A stretch of DNA of 33,627 bases from Planctomycetota bacterium (GCA_021791715.1 JAJYWB010000072.1:1-33627), one strand, 5' to 3'; shown: positions 23,540-33,347, counted from the first letter of the stretch. Program-made: numbers and translations. The notes: generated by a model not told the origin, from the sequence alone.

Positions 23540-24949
23540 TCAATGATGAAAGATCGCCTCGTGGGGCGAATGCGAGCCGAGCGCCGCGGCCCGAGCCTGA
23601 TCGCGCGGCAGGAAAAACGACCCGATCCAGAAAAAGACGACCGCGAAAACGAGCGCCGGTATCACCAGCAATAACCCCGCGGTCAGGTTCGTTCCGTCGA
23701 CCGTGACCGCGCCGACCGATTCGAGCGCCGTCGCGAGCCTCGAATCGGCGATCGCCGACCGACCCAGCCGATCCGACACCGTCCCCACCAAAATCGGCGA
23801 ACTAATATCGCCTAATATATGCACTAAAAAGATTGAAAGCGCGTAACCCGCGGCTCGCTCGGCCGCGGGGACGACGTTCGCGATCACCGTGTTGCACGGA
23901 CCAAGTACCGACGCCATCAAAATCGACGAAAGGAAGAGCAGGCCGAGCGAGATTTTGACGTCGGTCGCGAGAAGCCCGGCGAGGCCGAACGGAACCGCCG
24001 CGGCGATCGCGATCGACGCCCAGACGAGGTAAGCGCGTCTCGTTTTTCGCAGCATTAAATCGGTAAGCCACGTTCCCATCGAAATCCCCACCAAACCCGC
24101 GATCGCCATCAGGATTCCCAGCCATTGACTCGCCTCGGCGTGGTTCATACCGCGAACTCGCGTGTAAAACTGCGAACCCCATGAGGCGAACGCCCCTGTT
24201 GCGAAAGTCACTCCCGCCATTCCCGCGGTGTTTAATAAGAACGTCCGATTCCGGAATAAAAGGAGGTAATCCGAGAGCCCTGGACGTTCGCTTTTCCCCG
24301 AACTCGCTCGCGATTCGGCCGCGCCTCGACCGGGATCGAGAATGCGAAGCCCCATCAGCGCGACGAGCAAACCTGGAAAGCCGACGACAAGGAAAGACGC
24401 TCGCCACGAGGCGTATTGCGTAACGACCCCGCCGATCACAAAACCGATCGCCGCGCCCAGCGGCAACGCGAGATAAAACAGCCCCATCACCCGGCCGCGT
24501 TTGCGGGCGTCGAATAAATCGGCGAGCAACGCCGGTGCGATCACGCCGTAACTCGCCTCGCCGACGCCGAGCAACGCTCGCCAAAAGAACATCTGATTAT
24601 AGTTTTGAGCGAGTGCGGTTCCGAGCGTCGCGACGCTCCATAGCCCCACTCCGAACGCGAGGAGCCTGCGACGATCGATTCGATCGCCGAGCACGCCCAC
24701 GAGCGGCGATATGAACGTGTAAACGATCATGAAAGAGCCGGCGAGCACGCCGAACAGCGTGTCGGTAAGCCCAAGATCTTTGGTGATCGCTCCTCCGACC
24801 GAGAAGAAAATATAGCGGTCGATATAATTAAGTAAGTTCATTCCAAAGAGGACCGCGAGAGCGAACCCGGCGCCGCCGATCGTCGCGCGGGTCGTGTCGC
24901 GGGCCGCTTCGCCGACGACTTTGGATGATGGATCGGTGATGGAAGGCAT
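23540..24949 (-). CDS. MFS transporter, Spinster-like
   Basis: A 469-residue inner-membrane transporter of the major facilitator superfamily with about 12 hydrophobic segments. NYIDRYIFF is in the first helix and the motif A loop GVLGDRIDRRRLLAFG follows helix 2, as in Spinster-type carriers. GVGEASYGVIAPALLADLF is the helix 4-5 signature. A central loop at about 205-225 is charged. The substrate is unknown (lipid-like or organic solutes in related proteins). The start is ATG at 24949. It is divergent from the DUF1573 gene, with no operon partner. Confidence 0.87.
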   Translation of the reverse strand: MPSITDPSSKVVGEAARDTTRATIGGAGFALAVLFGMNLLNYIDRYIFFSVGGAITKDLGLTDTLFGVLAGSFMIVYTFISPLVGVLGDRIDRRRLLAFGVGLWSVATLGTALAQNYNQMFFWRALLGVGEASYGVIAPALLADLFDARKRGRVMGLFYLALPLGAAIGFVIGGVVTQYASWRASFLVVGFPGLLVALMGLRILDPGRGAAESRASSGKSERPGLSDYLLLFRNRTFLLNTAGMAGVTFATGAFASWGSQFYTRVRGMNHAEASQWLGILMAIAGLVGISMGTWLTDLMLRKTRRAYLVWASIAIAAAVPFGLAGLLATDVKISLGLLFLSSILMASVLGPCNTVIANVVPAAERAAGYALSIFLVHILGDISSPILVGTVSDRLGRSAIADSRLATALESVGAVTVDGTNLTAGLLLVIPALVFAVVFFWIGSFFLPRDQARAAALGSHSPHEAIFHH

Positions 24950-25314
24950 GCGAGAAGAGCCTCGAAACGACTGCGCTCAAATCCAGGCAAAGTTCTTTTA
25001 TAGCGAAGGTCGGCGTCGCCGGCGAGATCACGGCCGAGCCGGTCGCTCATCATCGACCCGTATCGAGAGCTTTTGAAAGCCTCGAAAGCCCGGGTCTTTC
25101 ATGGGATAGTGATCGCCGAGCGGAGCCCGGCGGCTCGAAACGATCGGCTCTGACGGGTTTGGGAAGCCCGCTTGCGTAACGCCGCCTCTTGGCCGGGGAA
25201 CTCGGAAAGGATAGGATGAGAACGGCGGAGCGAATCGCCGATTCGCACCTGTCGTCGTCTTCGTGATCCGTTTTATGGGATTTCGCTCGTCGATTTTCAC
25301 CGAGGTTCGCTCTC
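24950..25314. other. Divergent intergenic region MFS / DUF1573
   Basis: About 365 bp with no recognisable gene or RNA. It should hold two divergent promoters; none can be assigned. Confidence 0.35.
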
Positions 25315-26481
25315 ATGACGCGTTGGTTGCTTTTCGCCGCGTTGATCGTCGTCCTGACCGTCGCCGCGAGCGTCGCGCCCTTGTTCATGCCTTCGAAAGT
25401 GGACGTCCCCGAGACGCGCTACCGTGCCGACGTCAAGCTCGACGGTCCTCGTCCCAAACTCGACGTTAACGAAAAGAACCTCGTTCACGATTTCGGCGTG
25501 ATGCCGCTTCAAACCAAGGCGAGCCACACCTGGACCGTCAAAAACGTTGGTGATAAAGATATGGTTATCCGCAAGGGTGATTCGTCGTGCTCGTGCACGA
25601 TCGCCAATCTTCCCGAGGGGAAAACCGAATTGACGATGAAACCCGGCGACGAGATTCCGATCAAACTCGAATGGGACACGCGAGACAGCGCCGGTCCGTT
25701 CTCAAAATACGCCTCGATCCTCACGACCGACCCGCTCCACGACAAAGTCGATTTCGTGATCAAAGGAACCGTTCGTCCCGCGATCGTCGTCTTGCCCGAA
25801 TCGACGATCTCGTTCGACTCGATCTCCAACGACGAGGATCATTCTCAAAGAGTCGTTATTTATTCACCCGATAAAAGTGATTTGGAGATCACCGAGATCC
25901 GGAACGCGCGAAGCGATTTTCTCAAGGTGAAGAAAATTCCGCTGACGAAGCAGGATCTCGAATCGCTGGCGGGTTATGAAAAGGCCTCGACGCAGTCCGA
26001 CGACGTCAAACGGTTCAAGGGGATTTCGGGATATCAACTTGAGTTTACAATTCCAAAAGGGATGCCGATCGGACCGTTCCGCGAGGAGATTTTCCTCACG
26101 CTCAATCATCCCAAGCACGGCAAGCAACGACTGACGGTTTACGGTGAAATCTCGGGTCCGATCTCGCTTTCGCCCGAATCGATCCGGATGACGCAGGTTT
26201 CGGGAACGCGAGGCGCGAGCGAGGTGATCTCGATTTACGTTCGAGGGATCACCGACGCGCACATCACGGTTAAATCGATTCCGCATCCGCTCGTAGCGAC
26301 CGTGACGAAAGTCGGCGAATCGGCGGGGAACGAAAAAACCCCGAAAGGATCGCGTTACAAACTGACGGTCTCAGTTCCCGCGGGATCGAAGGCCGCGACG
26401 ATCAAGCAACGGATCATCCTCGAAACCGATCACCCCGAAGCGCCTGAACTCATTATACCGGTTCACGTTATCATTCGATAA
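25315..26481 (+). CDS. DUF1573 protein, membrane-anchored
   Basis: A 388-residue protein. An N-terminal hydrophobic segment (about 4-24) is a signal peptide or anchor, so the rest is exported. The DUF1573 domain (about 53-150) shows the family hallmarks: HDFGVMPLQTKASHTWTV, then GDSSCSCTIANLP with C92 and C94, and GEIPIKLEWDTRD-like and TTDPLHDKVDFVIKG patterns. DUF1573 has an Ig-like (ASPM/SPD-2/Hydin-type) fold and is abundant in planctomycetes and Bacteroidetes. The rest (about 155-388) seems to be two more beta-sandwich domains. Role unknown; envelope association is inferred. Confidence 0.88.
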   Translation: MTRWLLFAALIVVLTVAASVAPLFMPSKVDVPETRYRADVKLDGPRPKLDVNEKNLVHDFGVMPLQTKASHTWTVKNVGDKDMVIRKGDSSCSCTIANLPEGKTELTMKPGDEIPIKLEWDTRDSAGPFSKYASILTTDPLHDKVDFVIKGTVRPAIVVLPESTISFDSISNDEDHSQRVVIYSPDKSDLEITEIRNARSDFLKVKKIPLTKQDLESLAGYEKASTQSDDVKRFKGISGYQLEFTIPKGMPIGPFREEIFLTLNHPKHGKQRLTVYGEISGPISLSPESIRMTQVSGTRGASEVISIYVRGITDAHITVKSIPHPLVATVTKVGESAGNEKTPKGSRYKLTVSVPAGSKAATIKQRIILETDHPEAPELIIPVHVIIR

Positions 26482-26778
26482 CATGTTGTGATCGTGAACC
26501 GCGAGGCGACGATTGAAACGAATTGGGATTGATGGATATCGGGAGCGGATCGCGGTGTAAGTCGAATTCCTGATCGAAGAATCGTTCGGATTCGGTCTTC
26601 GGCCTGGATCTCCTTGCGAATTCGACGCCGACACGACTGGATGAAACCGGCGGCTTGTGGTATCTCTTTACGAAATCGACCACGATCGTCGCAATCGCCG
26701 CCTTTTTGGCCGAATCGCGCTCGAAACGCCCACACGGATCGCGGGCTTGTACATCGACACGACATGGAGGTCGCCGAA

Positions 26779-28425
26779 ATGCCTCGCTGGCCCATTCGCA
26801 TCAAGCTGATCGCCGGTCTTAGTCTCGTCATCGGCATGATGCTGATCCTGATGGCGGGATCGATGTTCGGCCTTCATTCGTTTCATTCGAGCAACCTCAC
26901 GCTCGTCGATCTTCTTCCCGAACTCGGCGCCTCGAAAGAACTGCTTCAGGTCGTCGCCCAGCTCGATTCTCCCGGAAAAACCGCCGAGAATCGCGCCGAG
27001 TTGAGGGTTCAGGTGTTGGCCGCGCGCGAGGCTCTGAAGGTGTATTTCCAGCAACTCAAGCGGAACACCACCAAAGGCATCCGAGTCGATAACGGTCGCG
27101 ACGAACTCGGACTCGTGTTTTTGATCGACGACGAACTGACCGAGATCCTCAATCGGCTCGATCCCGAAGCCAAAATGGCGCCGGTATTTCCGGGAACGCC
27201 GCATTACCTCCAGCGTCGACTTGTCGCGGGAATCCGCGATCCCTCGGTCCCCGAGGGGAACGACCTCGATACGCGCATCGATCGCCTTAAGCGACGCGTG
27301 ATGAAGCTTCCCGATATCCTCCACCGTGATTTCTACGCGGTGCTCGTTCAATCACAAAAACAATACATCACCAGCCGAATCACCGTATGGACCTCCGCGT
27401 TTATGGTTCTGGTGATGCTGGGAGGTTTGACGGTTCTCTTCCAACGGTGGGTGCTTTATCCCGTACGCCTGCTTCAGCGCGGCGTCAGGCGGGTGGCGCG
27501 GGGCTCGTTCGACGGGGTGATCGAACTCGATACCGGCGACGAGATGCAGGATCTCGCCCAGGCGTTCAATGATATGACTGAACGATTACGCGTGATGTAT
27601 CAGGATCTGGAACATCAGGTTCAAGAACGATCGAGCCAGTTGGTTCGATCCGAGCGGCTCGCTGGGGTCGGCTTTTTGGCGGCGGGGGTGGCGCACGAGA
27701 TCAACAACCCGTTGGCTTCGATCGCGTTTTGTTCCGAGGCTCTCGAAAAACGGATCGAGCCGCTCGTCGGCGACCGCGAAGAGGCGCGGGCCGAGGCCAA
27801 AATTATCCACGATTATTTACGGATGATTCAGGAAGAAGCGTTTCGCTGCAAACGGATCACCGAAAGGTTGCTCGATTTTTCGCGGTGCGGCGAAATCCAA
27901 CGCAGGCCGACCGAACTCGTCGATCTGGTGCAAAACGTCGTCGAGATGGTTCGACATATGGGGAAATATCGCGAGAAGCAGATCGTCTTTCAGCCGAAAG
28001 AGACGGTCTACGCATATGTCGACGGCCAAGAGATCAAACAAGTGGTGCTCAATTTGGTCGTCAACGCGCTCGATTCGATGGAGGCGGGAGGGACTCTACG
28101 GATCGACATCCGGCATTCAAGCGGGATGGCCGAGATGGTTTTCACCGACGACGGCTGCGGAATGGCGCCCGAAATTCTTGAAAATATCTTTGAACCGTTC
28201 TTTACTCACCGCAAGGGAGGCAAAGGGACGGGTTTGGGGCTTTCGATCTCGCATCGGATCATCAACCGCCATCAGGGTGAGATCACCGCGACAAGCGCCG
28301 GCGAGGGGGCGGGATCGACCTTCACCGTTCGACTGCCGGTGCGAGCGGGCGAGGCCGAGCCCAAGCGATCGAACGAGTCGATCGCGATCAAATCGCGAAC
28401 CTCCGCGGCTTTCGACGCCGCGTGA
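26779..28425 (+). CDS. Sensor histidine kinase (NtrB/HAMP type)
   Basis: A 548-residue membrane histidine kinase. TM1 is at about 8-31 and TM2 at about 204-222, with a periplasmic sensor region of about 170 residues between them that fits no family I can name. A HAMP domain follows (about 223-275), then a coiled-coil (about 272-292), HisKA with phospho-acceptor H306 in AAGVAHEINNPLASI, and HATPase with VVLNLVVNALDSM, DDGCGM and GGKGTGLGLSI. ATG 26779 was chosen because GGAGG lies 8 bp upstream. It is followed after 77 bp by an NtrC-type regulator, its natural partner. The upstream 297-bp gap holds nothing recognisable. Confidence 0.92.
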   Translation: MPRWPIRIKLIAGLSLVIGMMLILMAGSMFGLHSFHSSNLTLVDLLPELGASKELLQVVAQLDSPGKTAENRAELRVQVLAAREALKVYFQQLKRNTTKGIRVDNGRDELGLVFLIDDELTEILNRLDPEAKMAPVFPGTPHYLQRRLVAGIRDPSVPEGNDLDTRIDRLKRRVMKLPDILHRDFYAVLVQSQKQYITSRITVWTSAFMVLVMLGGLTVLFQRWVLYPVRLLQRGVRRVARGSFDGVIELDTGDEMQDLAQAFNDMTERLRVMYQDLEHQVQERSSQLVRSERLAGVGFLAAGVAHEINNPLASIAFCSEALEKRIEPLVGDREEARAEAKIIHDYLRMIQEEAFRCKRITERLLDFSRCGEIQRRPTELVDLVQNVVEMVRHMGKYREKQIVFQPKETVYAYVDGQEIKQVVLNLVVNALDSMEAGGTLRIDIRHSSGMAEMVFTDDGCGMAPEILENIFEPFFTHRKGGKGTGLGLSISHRIINRHQGEITATSAGEGAGSTFTVRLPVRAGEAEPKRSNESIAIKSRTSAAFDAA

Positions 28426-28502
28426 GGTTTTCCATAAGAATCCATTAGCATAGACATTCAGTCGACCGCGAATGTTTTTATCTCAAGGAGGAGGCCGGGA
28501 TC

Positions 28503-29912
28503 ATGGAGAAATCGCAACACGGAGGTTTGCGGATCCTCTTCGCCGACGACGAGGCTCACCTGCGCGATCTGATGCGGATCGAGCTGCCGCGGTTGGGGCA
28601 CGACGTCACGGTTTGTCCCGACGGCGTCGCGGCGCTCCGCGCGCTCGAAAAAGGCTCGTTCGACGCGGCGCTGTTGGACCTGCGGATGCCGGGAATGACC
28701 GGAATCGAAGTGCTGGGAAAGATCCGCCAATTGAGCCCCGACACGCAGGTCGTGATCCTCACCGGCCAGGCGACCGTCGACACCGCGGTTCAGGCGCTTC
28801 GGCTCGGCGCGTTCGATTATCTTACAAAACCATGCAAATGGGCTGAACTTGAAGTGATTTTGAATCGTATTTCCGAACGCCGCGATCTCACGAACAAGGC
28901 GCAGGCTCTGGAAACGAGGCTCAAGGCCGCCGAGGGCTCTCCCGTTCTCGTGGGCGAGGTCGCCGCGATGACGGCCGTCAAACGGCTGATCGAAACCGTC
29001 GCGCCGACCGACGCGAGCGTGTTGATTCTGGGTGAAACGGGGACCGGGAAAGAGCTTGTGGCGCGCAATCTGCACGATCGCAGCCGGCGAGCCGCGCACG
29101 CGTTCGTCCCGGTCAATTGCGGAGCGCTTCCCGAGAACCTCGTCGAAAGCGAACTCTTCGGCCATCGCAAGGGAGCGTTCACCGGCGCCGACACGCACCG
29201 CAAGGGATTGTTTGAGGTCGCCAACGGCGGAACGCTCTTCCTCGACGAGGTCGGCGAGCTCAATAAAAGCGTTCAAGTGAAATTGCTTCGATTTTTGGAA
29301 TCGGGAGAGATCCGCCGAGTCGGCGAGAACGACCCGTTCCGCGTCGACGTCCGCGTCCTCTGCGCCACCAACAGAGATCTACGCGAGATGATCGCGGTCG
29401 ACGAATTCCGCGAGGATCTCTTCTTTCGTATCAACACGTTCGAGATCAATTTGCCTCCGCTCCGTGAGCGCCGCCGCGACATCCCGATTCTGGCTGAACA
29501 TATGTTAAGACGCCATGCTCGTCGATCGGGGAGCGAATCGACGCTCACGCCCGAGGCGATCGAGGCGCTTTGCGAGCGCGAATGGCCGGGGAACATTCGC
29601 GAACTCGCCAACGCGATCGAGCGTGCCGTGATCCTCGCGGGCGGGAATCCGATCACCCCCGAGCATCTTCCCGGATCGGCTTCGTCGCGACGCGTCTCGG
29701 CAAACCTGGGAGGACACTCCCCGGCCGAATCGGCGGTCTCGGGCCCTCATTTCGCGATTCCAGACGGCTCGCCGACGCTTCGCGATATCGAGATGCGCTA
29801 CATCCAAACCGTGCTCGAAAAACACAACGGCAACAAACCCGCGGCGAGCAAGGAACTGGGCATCAGCCTCAAAACGCTCTATAATAAGATTAATCAGCTT
29901 CAACAAGCGTGA
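28503..29912 (+). CDS. NtrC-family sigma54-dependent response regulator
   Basis: A 469-residue transcription activator. The receiver domain (1 to about 125) has D15-D16, phospho-site D59 (LLDLRMPGMTG) and K109. The AAA+ domain has Walker A GETGTGKE (177-184), the sigma54-contacting GAFTGA (224-229), and Walker B GTLFLDEV. The C-terminus is a Fis-type HTH (about 440-465, KPAASKELGISLKTLYNKIN). It acts by remodelling RNA polymerase with sigma54. A strong ribosome binding site (AAGGAGGAGG) precedes the ATG. With the upstream histidine kinase it forms a two-component pair. Target genes are unknown; no -24/-12 site was recognised nearby. Confidence 0.95.
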   Translation: MEKSQHGGLRILFADDEAHLRDLMRIELPRLGHDVTVCPDGVAALRALEKGSFDAALLDLRMPGMTGIEVLGKIRQLSPDTQVVILTGQATVDTAVQALRLGAFDYLTKPCKWAELEVILNRISERRDLTNKAQALETRLKAAEGSPVLVGEVAAMTAVKRLIETVAPTDASVLILGETGTGKELVARNLHDRSRRAAHAFVPVNCGALPENLVESELFGHRKGAFTGADTHRKGLFEVANGGTLFLDEVGELNKSVQVKLLRFLESGEIRRVGENDPFRVDVRVLCATNRDLREMIAVDEFREDLFFRINTFEINLPPLRERRRDIPILAEHMLRRHARRSGSESTLTPEAIEALCEREWPGNIRELANAIERAVILAGGNPITPEHLPGSASSRRVSANLGGHSPAESAVSGPHFAIPDGSPTLRDIEMRYIQTVLEKHNGNKPAASKELGISLKTLYNKINQLQQA

Positions 29913-29958
29913 TCGATCCCGGACCGGCGCCCCGATAAACCTACCAACGAGTGCAATC

Positions 29959-30681
29959 ATGAACCGTCGTGGCATGATCGTCGCTTTTATTTCGTGTTCG
30001 GCGGTATTGTTCGCCGCGGCGGCGCCTCCCTCGGCTGGGGAAGCCGCGGCGCGGAAGCGCGATCAAGCGGCGCTCAAAGCGTACGGATCGCTCGTGGGAA
30101 GCTGGCGCGGCGTCGGAATGGTCGAGCGGAACAGCCGCAAGGGAGCGTGGACCGAATCCGCCGAATGGGTTTGGAAGCTCGATAAAAACTCGGCGAGCTT
30201 GGCGCTTAAGATTGATCGAGGTAAATATCTCAAATCGGCGATCCTTTCACGAGGCGATAAGCCCGGAGTTTTCCGCGTCGAAGCGACTCTCGCCGACGAT
30301 TCCAAACGAACGTTCGAGGGGAAGGTAGGCGACCGTGATAAGCTCGTCCTGGTCGCGACCGAAAAGCCCGCGGAAGGGGTGGGAAGGATCACGCTTTCAC
30401 CGCTTCACGAGACGAGGTTCTTGCTTCTGCTCGAAACCCCCGTTCCCGATTCCGAATCGTATCGCAGGCTCGGCGAGGTCGGTTACACGAGAAACGGCGT
30501 CGCGTTCGCGGCGGGCGATTCTTATCCCAAGTGCGTCGTCACCGAAGGACGCGGAACGATCAAAGTTACTTATAAAGGCGAAACCTATTACGTCTGCTGC
30601 TCGGGCTGCAAAGATCTCTTCGACGAGAACCCCGCCGCGATCATCGCCGAGGCCAAGGAACGCGAGAAGAACAAAAAATAA
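29959..30681 (+). CDS. Secreted protein with C-terminal YHS-like metal motif
   Basis: A 240-residue protein. A signal peptide is at about 1-26 (MIVAFISCSAVLFAAAAP), with cleavage probably after AGEA. Residues about 35-180 look like a beta-rich, lipocalin-like domain (LVGSWRGVGMVER start). The C-terminal part (185-235) carries C192 and a C213-C214-x2-C217 cluster within TYYVCCSGCKDLFDENPA, a YHS/TRASH-type metal-binding pattern. Extracytoplasmic metal binding is inferred. It starts 47 bp after the response regulator and might be cotranscribed with it. Function unknown. Confidence 0.72.
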   Translation: MNRRGMIVAFISCSAVLFAAAAPPSAGEAAARKRDQAALKAYGSLVGSWRGVGMVERNSRKGAWTESAEWVWKLDKNSASLALKIDRGKYLKSAILSRGDKPGVFRVEATLADDSKRTFEGKVGDRDKLVLVATEKPAEGVGRITLSPLHETRFLLLLETPVPDSESYRRLGEVGYTRNGVAFAAGDSYPKCVVTEGRGTIKVTYKGETYYVCCSGCKDLFDENPAAIIAEAKEREKNKK

Positions 30682-30920
30682 TCTTGAACTTATTGAATAC
30701 GAGATATTCAAAAAAACAATTATGGTTGCGTTGAATTTCGTCGCTTCGACGGCGATTCTCGCGCGGCTCGACCGCGTATTGGAGAGGGAACGACGGTCGA
30801 GGCGGCCAACGCGTGCGAAAACAAGTGCGAATAAATAGTAAATTGTCGATTCGATGATTGTGAAAAATTTTGATCTCCGCCCGATGGATTCGTCGTCCTC
30901 GATCGGCGATGATGTTTTGG

Positions 30921-32231
30921 ATGAAGAACCCTCCGAGCGATCACGAATACCATCAAGAATCGCCCGACGTTTCGCCTTCGCGGATCGCCTGGCTCGTCGT
31001 CGCTTTATTGGTTCCCGTCGCGCTTTTGAATTATCTCGACCGGCAGATGCTCGCGGCGATGAAATCGTCGATGATGGGGGATATCCCCGATATCGCGACG
31101 AGGGCGAATTGGGGAATCGTGCTCGGTTCATTCAAATGGGTTTACGCGATTCTCAGTCCCGCGGGAGGGTATCTCGCCGACCGATTGAGCCGAATTCGAG
31201 TCATCACGGCGAGCCTCTTCGTCTGGTCCGCGGTAACGTGGACGACGGGGCATGTACAATCGTTCCCTCAACTCGTCGCGGCGCGCGCCTTGATGGGAAT
31301 CAGCGAGGCGCTTTACATCCCCGCGGCGCTCGCCCTCGTCACCAGTGTCCACCGCGGCGGAACGCGTTCAAGAGCCGTCGGGCTCCATCAAATCGGCATT
31401 TACGCCGGAATCATCCTCGGCGGATTCTCGGGATACGTCGCCGATAACCCGAGCCTCGGTTGGCGATCGGCGTTCGAAGCCTGCGGGCTGATCGGCGTCG
31501 TTTATTCCATTCCACTCTATCTCATATTAACAAGATTGCTCAGCCGCGATCGTCGAACCGGGTCGAATCGTCGCCTGATCGAACGAGCGAACGGCGGTGA
31601 GAATCGCGTCGTTTCGCCGCTCGCCGCAGTTCTCGAACTATTTGGCGATTTCAATTATGTTTTACTTGTAATTTATTTCACCTTGCCTGCGCTCGCGGGT
31701 TGGATCGTCAAAGACTGGATGCCCGATATCCTTAAAGAACAATTCGCGCTTGGGCAAGGAAAAGCGGGGCTTTCGGCGGTGTTTTACGTGCAATTCGCCT
31801 CGCTCGTGGGAGTGGGCGCGGGGGGTTGGCTCGCCGATTGGTGGAACAAACGTTCGAATCGCGGCGATATTTACGTGAGCGCTCTCGGCATGTCGTTCTT
31901 CCTTCCGGCGCTCTTCGGCGTCGGGACCGCGGGAACGCTCGGGGTCGCGATCGGTTTTCTGATCCTCTTCGGAATCGGCTGGGGCTTTTTTGATTGCAAT
32001 AATATGCCGATCCTTTGCCGTATTGTTAAGCCCGATTTGCGTGCGACGGGCTACGGATTGATGAATTTGGTCAGCATCAGTTGCGGCGGTTTCGCCGATT
32101 GGGGCTTCGGAGCGCTCCGCGATCGTCATGTTCCGCTCGCCTGGATCTTCGGCGTGTTCGCGAGCTTCGCGATCGTTTCCGTCGGCGTCGTGCTCATGAT
32201 TCGACCGCGTTCCAAGGAATTACCTATATGA
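30921..32231 (+). CDS. MFS transporter (ACS/organic-anion type), coupled to DapA-like gene
   Basis: A 436-residue transporter with about 12 membrane segments. LLNYLDRQMLAAMKSSM in helix 1 and AGGYLADRLSRIRVI after helix 2 are typical of the anion:cation symporter branch, which takes up sugar acids and organic anions. ATG 30921 (MKNPPSDHE) is chosen; ATGs at 30909 and 30912 are also possible and no clear ribosome binding site is visible. Its TGA overlaps the ATG of the DapA-family gene (ATGA at 32228-32231), so the two are translationally coupled. Together they suggest uptake and cleavage of the same acid; the substrate is unknown. Confidence 0.87.
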   Translation: MKNPPSDHEYHQESPDVSPSRIAWLVVALLVPVALLNYLDRQMLAAMKSSMMGDIPDIATRANWGIVLGSFKWVYAILSPAGGYLADRLSRIRVITASLFVWSAVTWTTGHVQSFPQLVAARALMGISEALYIPAALALVTSVHRGGTRSRAVGLHQIGIYAGIILGGFSGYVADNPSLGWRSAFEACGLIGVVYSIPLYLILTRLLSRDRRTGSNRRLIERANGGENRVVSPLAAVLELFGDFNYVLLVIYFTLPALAGWIVKDWMPDILKEQFALGQGKAGLSAVFYVQFASLVGVGAGGWLADWWNKRSNRGDIYVSALGMSFFLPALFGVGTAGTLGVAIGFLILFGIGWGFFDCNNMPILCRIVKPDLRATGYGLMNLVSISCGGFADWGFGALRDRHVPLAWIFGVFASFAIVSVGVVLMIRPRSKELPI

Positions 32232-33139
32232 CGACTCGAATGTTTCAAGGAATCATCCCGCCGCTCGTCACTCCGCTGCGCGATCGCGACGCGATCGACG
32301 ACGACGGTTTGCAACGGTTGATTGAACATGTGATTGCGGGAGGCGTGAGCGGGATTTTCATCCTGGGGACGACGGGTGAAGCTCCAAGCCTTGGCTATCG
32401 CCTCCGTCGCGAGTTGATCGGCCGCGTTTGCGAGTTGGTTCAAGATCGCGTTCCCGTGCTTGTGGGAATCACCGATACGGCTTTTGTCGAATCGTTGAAT
32501 CTCGCCGCGTGCGCCGCCGATTCGGGCGCCGCCGCGGTCGTCCTTTCGACTCCGTATTACTTCCCCGCGGGCCAAACCGAGCTCGCCGATTACGTGCGAA
32601 ACCTCGCGGAACGTCTTCCTCTCCCGCTCCTGCTTTACAACATGCCGAGCCTGACGAAAGTTTGGTTCGAGATCGAAACGCTCCGAAAGCTCGCCGATAT
32701 CGATCGAATTGTCGGCGTTAAAGATAGCGGAGATGATCTGGATTATTTTAAGCGTTTGATCGATTTACGCGCGATTCGTCCCGATTGGTCGATCCTGATC
32801 GGCCCCGAGGCGAAAACCGCCGAGGCGATCGCACTCGGCGGCGACGGAGCCGTCGCGGGGGGAGCGAACGTCTTTCCAACGTTGTTCGTCGAATGCCATC
32901 GCGCGGCGCTCGCCGGCGACGCGCCGCGGGTCGAACGTCTTTCCCGGACGATCGTCGATTTTCAACGGATTTACGAAGTCGGCAAGTATGCGTCGCGTTA
33001 TATCAAAGGAACGAAATGCGCCTTGTCGTTGCTGGGAATTTGCGACGACTTCATGGCCGAGCCGTTTCATCGCTTCCTTCCGCCGGAACGCGAACGCGTG
33101 CGGGAAATCCTCGAGACGATCCCTCCCCGGGTTCCATAA
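32228..33139 (+). CDS. DapA-family (dihydrodipicolinate synthase-like) lyase/aldolase
   Basis: A 303-residue TIM-barrel protein of the DHDPS/N-acetylneuraminate lyase family. The GTTGE carboxylate-binding motif is at 47-51, the catalytic Tyr at Y137 (LLYNMPS), and the Schiff-base Lys at K165 (VGVKDSGDD). All catalytic parts are present. True DapA works in lysine synthesis. The translational coupling to a sugar-acid-type transporter favours a catabolic 2-oxo acid aldolase or dehydratase instead. This is inference. It ends at 33139 and is followed by repeats. Confidence 0.9.
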   Translation: MTTRMFQGIIPPLVTPLRDRDAIDDDGLQRLIEHVIAGGVSGIFILGTTGEAPSLGYRLRRELIGRVCELVQDRVPVLVGITDTAFVESLNLAACAADSGAAAVVLSTPYYFPAGQTELADYVRNLAERLPLPLLLYNMPSLTKVWFEIETLRKLADIDRIVGVKDSGDDLDYFKRLIDLRAIRPDWSILIGPEAKTAEAIALGGDGAVAGGANVFPTLFVECHRAALAGDAPRVERLSRTIVDFQRIYEVGKYASRYIKGTKCALSLLGICDDFMAEPFHRFLPPERERVREILETIPPRVP

Positions 33140-33257
33140 CGATCGATCAAGCCGATCACGGACCGGCGATCGTGAGATCATTTAACATAATTGAGAGAGT
33201 ATATTGAAAGAAATCATCATGTTGGGCGTGATTCGAGATGAAACATTAAACCGGGAG

Positions 33258-33347
33258 GGCGAACTCTTCGAGGAGGAAGATCTCTTCCGAGAAGGCGTTC
33301 TCTTCCGGGAAAGCGATCTCTTCCGGGAGGGCGAACCTCCTGGTGAG
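33258..33347 (+). repeat. Five degenerate 18-bp tandem units
   Basis: Units at 33258, 33276, 33294, 33312 and 33330 share the pattern GGCGATCTCTTCCGGGAG. The last unit is the first part of the 136-bp repeat (GGCGAACCTCCTGGTGAG), so the short units appear to be variants of the hairpin sequence itself. Confidence 0.75.

Noticed and set aside
28426..30000. Sigma54 -24/-12 promoter near the NtrC-type regulator
   Set aside because: No TGGC-N8-TTGC-like pair with good spacing was found upstream of the adjacent genes.
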